Shown here: in pieces, positions 59,901 through 64,000 of the stretch
Layout of the letters: each line of letters starts with the position of its first letter
How positions within the stretch are numbered: the stretch's first letter is position 1
Source: CAZVGZ01 sp964627605
GTDB lineage: Bacteria > Latescibacterota > MWCZ01 > CAZVGZ01
DNA length: 64,000 bases
Reading direction: 5' to 3'
NCBI GenBank assembly: GCA_964627605.1
Contig: CAZVGZ010000011.1
Coordinates: 1-64,000, forward strand
Position numbers and translations under genes: made by a program
Notes under the pieces: generated by a model
Seen by the model: only the letters and a program-made list of their open reading frames with translations
Database searches by the model: none
What the model was told of the DNA's origin: nothing

Positions 59901-62843
59901 GACAACCAGATGAAGGATGAAAGAAGCTTCAGCGCCCACGGAATTTTCTATCGCCACTTTTTTCGTAACGGGCTCGAAACCTTCCTTGGAAGCGGTAACC
60001 AACCATCTGGACCATGTTGACGGCAGGTTGGCAAGTTTGTAGCTGCCATCGCTTGCGGTCTTGGAGTGATACGGTGCAAAACCAGGCGCGAAAGTGGCGA
60101 TCGGTCCGCCGTCTGTGCCTAGTGGCTGTGCCCAAACATCGGCCTCTGCAATGGGAAACACCATTCCCATCGTCGAGCGCTGCCCGCTAACAATACCGGA
60201 GATGGTTGTGCTGTTTGGAATGTCTCGGCGCCTTAACAGGTGAACGGCGATCTCAGCGGTGCCGTCGTTGTCTATTACCGCCTTCACCACCGCCGCGTCT
60301 TGGCCGTTTGTGGCTACGAATTCAGGGTGATGTATCCGCACGATCCAAACGTCCCAGAGCGAATCTGGATCGTCTGGATTGCTGATCGGGAGATGGTCGA
60401 GAACGAATCGCCCTTCGGCGTCGGTCCTCAACTCCCACACCTGCTCAGCGGCAAAGCCTGTGAGTGTCATAAGCCACTGAGGAACAGCCGTAACATGCGC
60501 CCTCACGACGTCGATATGGTCATCGCATGCTGCACAGCTTGAGCCGCTGACACGGCCCACTATTTTGCCTTCGCCGGAGGGGCGATCCATTCTTATCAGG
60601 TGGAAATTCGCTTTGCCGTGCCCTTCCATTAGTTCCACTGTTTTCGAAAAACCATTGGGCCCAGGCCTGAAACCATCCGCTCGAACCATGACGGTCCAGA
60701 CCGCACCTGCGCTTTCGGGCAGGTGGTTGAGCGAGTACCGTCCTCGCTCGTCCGTACGGGTTCTGACTATAATCAGCTGCCCATCTGGCCCGATGGAGTC
60801 GGCAGGCACGGCGGACACCAAAGCGCCGGGTACCACCATAAAGTCTCTGCAAGTTTCACACCACGATGCCGTGACTGTACCCTCAATCTTGATGTCGTCG
60901 GTTCCGCTGTCGTCCCGGATTAGATGAAAGTTCATACTCGCGGGCTCGGTACCCAACCTAACACGCTTTATCGCTGGGTTACCTTGTCCCGCCCGGTAGT
61001 GCTCGGCACGGACGCTAACGATCCACTCGCCAGCAACACCGTCGGGGTCGATCGCCCCATCAAGCGGAAGCCAGGGCAACTCATAGCGTCCCGACGAATC
61101 TGTTTCGGTCTCCCATATCTGGGGTGGCGCAAAGAACCGTGCCGTCTCATACCATGCTGGAAAGGCTGTGATCTTGGCACCAAGAACGAGCTGGTAGTCT
61201 TCGCAAAAATCGCATGAGGACGCCGAGACTTGACCGCGTATGATTTCGCCTGACGGGGCGGTTTCGCCGCTAACCCTAATAGTGAAAGGCGCTGCCTCAA
61301 TACTGGTCAGACTTGCCACGACAGTGTGTTCGCCAGGCTCGAGCGGGCGCTGCTCGGTAGGGTGTATTACCTCAAATTTTTTGATTTCGCCTGGCTGAAA
61401 AACCACTGGACGAGGCATCGGTTCTACTGTGGGGTAAGGCTGGTTCTGCGCATAGTCCCATACACCGTCAACGATGTAGTTCCAGGGCGAAGGAGGCCAC
61501 ATCCATGGAATTTCGACCGGCGCATCCGAAATGTTCCTGGCGGCGATGACCAGCTTCACTTCTTCGCCTTGTCGGTAGAGGAGCTGACCTGGGAAAGCGC
61601 TGACACGAATAAAGTCGCTTGGGCCGCCGGTTGCAGGAACGAGCGTCGCCGAGATATGGCGACCGTCCTCAATCGCCGAAAAGATGGATACGGGGCGAAA
61701 GCCCTCTTTGGAAATGCGAAACTCAGCACCAGGTCTGGTGACATCAAATGTCAACGAAGCTATACCAGAAGCGTCCGACAACGACGACGCGGCGAGATGG
61801 CCGTCAAGCAGCACGTCGACTTTTGCACTATCCAACGCCGATAAGGTGCCCTCAGCCGTGACTGTGGTGACTTTGACGCTCATTGTCACCGATGGCGAAA
61901 TGCTGTCACCTGAGACGGCAACGCCGATTGTTGGCCACCTGAACGGATGAAAACCGGCGACGTCATAGAACGTCAGTCCAAGGGATGGGTCGAGCTCAAA
62001 ATTCAACGCTTGGAGAAGAGTGATTTGCGCTGGGTGGTTGCCTGACGGGATTGGTGTTTCAGAAAGGCTGTGGGTTAGAGTCCAGGTGCTTCGCCCTCCC
62101 GCAGGTATGCGCGGCCTATCAGCGATCTGTGGGCAGTCAATTTTGTCTACCGACCACCGGAATGGTCCTATTATGTAGTCCGCACCACAACCAGCCAGGT
62201 TTTCGACGAAAACATCGCGTTCGTTCGGGTTGTACATCGTCAGCGACAGAACTATATCGTCGTTGGCACCGTAATAATCTTTATCGGCCGTCAATTCGAC
62301 TTTGAGCGGCAATACAGTCACCGCTGTATCGTCACTGGACTCTCTGACAACAAAGGACAGTGCCGTTGATTGGGGTAGGCCAGCATCAAAACCTGTTCTC
62401 ACAGTTGCTTCTAGTCTCACTATGTTTGTCCCAGCAGCGAGCTTGCCCAGGCTTATCTGCGTCCGCCACGCGCCGGTCATGTCCACACACACGGTTCCAT
62501 CCTCCGGTGGATCGCTCACAAAAGCGGTGATGGTGAATATGGCGTCGGTGACGTCTGCGGAGGGGCGGGTTATCTCTAGGGATGTGTCTATCTGTGTAAA
62601 ACATGGGGTCGGCGCAGGGCCGCCAAATATCACCACGATCTCATCTTCAATCGTCGGGTTCGCTGGACTGATGGCGAGCTTCATCTCTTCCAGCACGACC
62701 CCTGTGGCCGCAGCCAAATCTTCCGCGTCGAGAGGTAGTGGCACCGACACTTCGGTCAAGGTGCTGTCTAGTTCATCGGGGGTCTGCGCGCTAGCTACAC
62801 CGGCTAGTCCCAGAACGATCGCAAAAATCCAAAAACGTCTCAT
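56937..62843 (-). CDS. 1968-residue secreted protein with regulatory-like repeats, cohesin/dockerin-like modules and sorting domain
   Basis: A signal peptide ends near residue 19. Two BsuPI-like domains lie at about 178-285 and 412-525. A series of carboxypeptidase-regulatory (CnaB-like) repeats spans about 530-1270. Three of them open with a Cys-x-x-Cys pair: C544/C547, C662/C665 and C770/C773, each after an S-x-x-C or W-C context. Cohesin-like beta domains lie at about 1448-1660 and 1750-1830, flanking two dockerin-type calcium loops (DPSGNGEISAFDAAQTL, DVSGDGAVNAYDAALML). The end has NRPNPFNPTTTI at about 1891 and GVYFYQI, a FlgD-like sorting domain. It probably acts as a surface scaffold. 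It is transcribed alone, with a CRP-type palindrome upstream. Confidence 0.82.
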   Translation of the reverse strand: MRRFWIFAIVLGLAGVASAQTPDELDSTLTEVSVPLPLDAEDLAAATGVVLEEMKLAISPANPTIEDEIVVIFGGPAPTPCFTQIDTSLEITRPSADVTDAIFTITAFVSDPPEDGTVCVDMTGAWRTQISLGKLAAGTNIVRLEATVRTGFDAGLPQSTALSFVVRESSDDTAVTVLPLKVELTADKDYYGANDDIVLSLTMYNPNERDVFVENLAGCGADYIIGPFRWSVDKIDCPQIADRPRIPAGGRSTWTLTHSLSETPIPSGNHPAQITLLQALNFELDPSLGLTFYDVAGFHPFRWPTIGVAVSGDSISPSVTMSVKVTTVTAEGTLSALDSAKVDVLLDGHLAASSLSDASGIASLTFDVTRPGAEFRISKEGFRPVSIFSAIEDGRHISATLVPATGGPSDFIRVSAFPGQLLYRQGEEVKLVIAARNISDAPVEIPWMWPPSPWNYIVDGVWDYAQNQPYPTVEPMPRPVVFQPGEIKKFEVIHPTEQRPLEPGEHTVVASLTSIEAAPFTIRVSGETAPSGEIIRGQVSASSCDFCEDYQLVLGAKITAFPAWYETARFFAPPQIWETETDSSGRYELPWLPLDGAIDPDGVAGEWIVSVRAEHYRAGQGNPAIKRVRLGTEPASMNFHLIRDDSGTDDIKIEGTVTASWCETCRDFMVVPGALVSAVPADSIGPDGQLIIVRTRTDERGRYSLNHLPESAGAVWTVMVRADGFRPGPNGFSKTVELMEGHGKANFHLIRMDRPSGEGKIVGRVSGSSCAACDDHIDVVRAHVTAVPQWLMTLTGFAAEQVWELRTDAEGRFVLDHLPISNPDDPDSLWDVWIVRIHHPEFVATNGQDAAVVKAVIDNDGTAEIAVHLLRRRDIPNSTTISGIVSGQRSTMGMVFPIAEADVWAQPLGTDGGPIATFAPGFAPYHSKTASDGSYKLANLPSTWSRWLVTASKEGFEPVTKKVAIENSVGAEASFILHLVVPGSDGQIVRGFARDGAVTNTCPTSKDSSNCVRHPGLAGVRVTATPSGLADPIAGADGQLVLLDSLIAGNVWPDRDESSTDGGFGTVTIKTDDEGRYKLELPQLPIMSPLPISWRIHFHIPDYRSQNIHVTPDRFDDRDVATVSVVMEPRPDSGPANAIVGTVTSTDGSAVERAEVVAFSVRLDVVSMCVPDSTSNGVDCPDIPAPILVAKTRTAEDGTYHIDLSGAEMAFDVSVPRRILELADLPGWWVAVRKPGFEPARVSVADNMFGGNGVATVDFALTPAPLPDQLTIEGRVWHVPCPVTEADFVCLAAPTPARGECVAAIPAMLIDRLAADPYSGIELARQIGDLSYSGGTTQLLGGLVGLDGNVHDLSCTEIGRLGEQLGWPVTQTDDKGHFALELPRVWPALIDSFLDWTPPREVRWTVLAVDANSGTVGHSVVRPQEFGADGVATVHVSLGPASVDEEDNEVQLRIGHVVASGDTVDVPIRVKHLRGYNVISLDLDLAVDPTRLKAVNVLTRGGLAENWLVRWNVEGEIIPIALAGDRPLAQPVVRDDIGREIELDGIPHVLEEWFGAALDAGIDFTSADQIQLAEITANLPPGLQAQVVAIFDSLGTQGIPGHEVEKIEQTARDGYVVAWIRFALVGQNPGASHIRSVSASLNEGAVPVEVHDGTVTTGRMGDPSGNGEISAFDAAQTLRLASRRHRHDPLLEQFDPALADVSGDGAVNAYDAALMLEYRVGNGGGFPGLGEHGHPIRGSAGARTERIKDDGTVVTIVLDGLDVAGVIAADFTLGFDHRRWAILQITPGAGAADFVAVGDTVGGTLEIALAGPVALNIDGELVIIRVVRLAPDGADKPAAGDELGLPSLQRLSYNGIQMGITAIGGQDATAEVPGVLLLEQNRPNPFNPTTTIGFGIPQNAANQPARLSVYNMLGQEVTHLELGRLTAGYHRIQWYGRSDAGLQLANGVYFYQINVGSHRMVKRMLLIR

Positions 62844-63042
62844 GACTCTTCCTTCGGTTCAGCACTCCCCCCGGATGGCTGATCCTAAATTGTCGATTGG
62901 TCCAACAGAAATTTTCATGCGCTGCTTTGGCATTCCGCCGCCAGCGCTCTTCTCCATAATAGATGGATGTAGCCGTCGTTTTGATGAATCCGCACGACAG
63001 AACAGCGAGACGCATCGCGATACGATCTAATAAATTGAATTC

Positions 63043-63048
63043 GCTATA
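63043..63048 (-). promoter_or_regulatory. Candidate -10 box for the 1968-residue gene
   Basis: TATAGC on the minus strand lies where a class I CRP-activated promoter would place it. With the start near 63036, the CRP palindrome at 63090-63105 is centred at about -61.5. The -35 region (CAAAAA) is poor, as is common for activator-dependent promoters. Confidence 0.35.
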
Positions 63049-63089
63049 CTTACGACCGAATAATTTTTTTGCAGCGACACGGAAGCCTA

Positions 63090-63105
63090 TGTGACGCATA
63101 TCACA
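63090..63105. promoter_or_regulatory. Exact CRP/FNR-family palindrome TGTGA-N6-TCACA
   Basis: TGTGACGCATATCACA matches the full CRP half-site consensus on both sides. It lies 247 bases ahead of the start codon of the 1968-residue gene, in a 370-base region with no gene. Confidence 0.75.
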
Positions 63106-63165
63106 ACTGGCGGTAGCAGCCAAATTTCACCTGCCGCTAAATATACACGCCAGTGAGCAGATATG

Positions 63166-63181
63166 TGTAACAAACATCACA
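63166..63181. promoter_or_regulatory. Second CRP-like site with one mismatch
   Basis: TGTAACAAACATCACA has one perfect and one single-mismatch half-site with a six-base spacer. It lies 76 bases from the perfect site, close to a multiple of the DNA helical repeat (about seven turns). It could be a second, weaker site or a chance match. Confidence 0.45.
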
Positions 63182-63213
63182 ATTGATATTTGAGATTCGG
63201 CGCTAACTCACGG

Positions 63214-64000
63214 CTACTCAAAAGAGATCACCTCTTTGAGGACCTTCATGAAGTAGCATTTGTGCTCCCACGAGATGTCGGGGGGGCAGGAGTGATCCAC
63301 CATCGGCACGAACCCACCCTCTTCAATCAGCGGCCTGAGCCTCCACACCTCTTCGTCTATGGCGTCAGGGCCTTCAGCTAACGCCTGTTTCGCAACACCG
63401 CCAAATATCAGCCACTCTTTGCCGAACTCTTTTCGTATCTCAATGGGGTCCATATTGGCGATCCGCTCGAGGGGCCACATCCCGCTCAGCCCACCATCTA
63501 TCCAGTGGGGAACGAGTTGCCGGCAGTCGCCGTCACTGTCTACAAAGATGTACTCAACGCCCCGCGATCTTAGGTAGTCGGTCACCTTTCTGTAACGAGG
63601 CACCAAAAACTTCTTGAACATAGCAGGTGACAGTAGCGGGCCGGTGCGAAATGCCATGTCCTCCCAAAATGCGAAATAGTCGATGTCCGTTCTATCCAGA
63701 ATGTATTCGGTGATCTGAATTATCAGGTCAACTCTGTCGTCCAGCATCTCTTCCATAAACGCCGGGTCGTCAAAAAAAGTGGTCGAAAGGTTTTCCAAGC
63801 CCATCAGATTCCTCAGTGGCCCGAAGAAACCGGCCTGACGGTCACCCATCAGACAGAGCGGGTCGGTGCGGGTTTTCCAGTTTTCGCACTTCTCGTCGAA
63901 GTCAGGAACAAAGCGATCTTCGGCGTTGAGCTCCATGCGCCATTTGAGTTTTCTGTAATCTTCTCTGGTCTCAACAGGGAATTTGAGAAACTGCGGCATC
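63214..64000 (-). CDS. Uroporphyrinogen decarboxylase-like protein, runs off the right edge
   Basis: The 262 visible residues form the C-terminal two thirds of a URO-D superfamily TIM barrel. They begin with SMPQFLKFPVETREDYRKLKW-like sequence, which in relatives lies about 100 residues into the protein, so the methionine at 63999 is internal. Motifs include FGPLRNLMGLENLS, FWEDMAFRTGPLLSP near the metal site, VEYIFVDSDGDCRQLVPHWIDGGLSGMWPLE, FGGVAKQALAEG, and GGFVPMVDHSCPPDISWEH. The last stretch contains the H-x-C-type metal ligands known from corrinoid methyltransferases of this fold. It is not HemE. It is the second member of this superfamily in the window. Confidence 0.8.
   Translation of the reverse strand, partial: MPQFLKFPVETREDYRKLKWRMELNAEDRFVPDFDEKCENWKTRTDPLCLMGDRQAGFFGPLRNLMGLENLSTTFFDDPAFMEEMLDDRVDLIIQITEYILDRTDIDYFAFWEDMAFRTGPLLSPAMFKKFLVPRYRKVTDYLRSRGVEYIFVDSDGDCRQLVPHWIDGGLSGMWPLERIANMDPIEIRKEFGKEWLIFGGVAKQALAEGPDAIDEEVWRLRPLIEEGGFVPMVDHSCPPDISWEHKCYFMKVLKEVISFE

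Noticed and set aside
1..64000. CRISPR arrays, insertion sequences, prophage or integrase genes
   Set aside because: No regularly spaced direct repeats of CRISPR length, no transposase or integrase motifs, and no terminal inverted repeats around a gene were found by reading.

Overview
The window is about 64 kb of gene-dense bacterial DNA with moderate GC, mostly transcribed from the minus strand. No rRNA, tRNA, CRISPR array, phage gene or transposase was recognised. The gene content points to a Gram-negative heterotroph of the FCB/Latescibacterota/Poribacteria type. It combines a CIRCE-controlled groES-groEL pair and large secreted proteins ending in an NPFNP-type C-terminal sorting domain. 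It also has a PorV-like barrel, CHASE2 cyclases, and an expanded catabolic set of sulfatase, Gfo/Idh/MocA oxidoreductases, uroporphyrinogen-decarboxylase-like proteins, a PhyH-type dioxygenase, a neutral-ceramidase-like protein and a rhamnosidase-like glycosidase. The phylum is an inference from content; no marker gene fixes it.

Layout. 1-4.0 kb: edge fragment of a hexosaminidase-like protein, hisI, a polysaccharide deacetylase, rsgA and a flippase-like membrane protein. 4.1-21.8 kb: a long minus-strand catabolic block (DhnA-type aldolase, GH106-like glycosidase, metallo-beta-lactamase-fold hydrolase, acetyl-CoA synthetase, truncated PhyH, URO-D-like protein, LamG/propeller protein, two Gfo/Idh/MocA paralogues, sulfatase, ceramidase-like protein, DegT aminotransferase). 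22.1-24.3 kb: groESL with a visible sigma-70-like promoter, a perfect CIRCE and a terminator. 24.4-30.1 kb: a decaying stretch with gene remnants, a GDPD lipoprotein, a possible tiny lipoprotein, larB, a broken WYL regulator and a zinc-ribbon protein.

30.5-38.5 kb is the most interesting part. It is a tight nine-gene minus-strand operon headed by a MarR regulator whose start codon lies in a perfect palindrome. It encodes a PH-like membrane protein, a small helical protein, a MutL/GlmL-type ASKHA ATPase, a barrel-sandwich/KOW protein, a DUF6754-type membrane protein and three further membrane proteins. No B12-dependent mutase is encoded nearby, so the MutL homologue probably serves this uncharacterised membrane system.

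38.6-43 kb holds a PHP phosphoesterase, a small c-type cytochrome, and a plus-strand set of pdxA, a PASTA protein and an orphan ABC ATPase. 43-56.3 kb holds two paralogous CHASE2-adenylate/guanylate cyclases, a TPR protein, a PorV-transglutaminase-TPR fusion and an FG-GAP giant. 56.3-64 kb holds a DinB-like protein, a 1968-residue secreted protein with cohesin/dockerin-like modules, and an edge URO-D-like gene. Upstream of the 1968-residue gene lies an exact CRP-type palindrome. This suggests that cyclic nucleotide made by the CHASE2 cyclases may feed a CRP-family factor controlling the secreted protein.

A recurrent oddity is TGCGC repeats phased at about 9-12 bp, found in one intergenic region and inside two coding regions between 17 and 26 kb.
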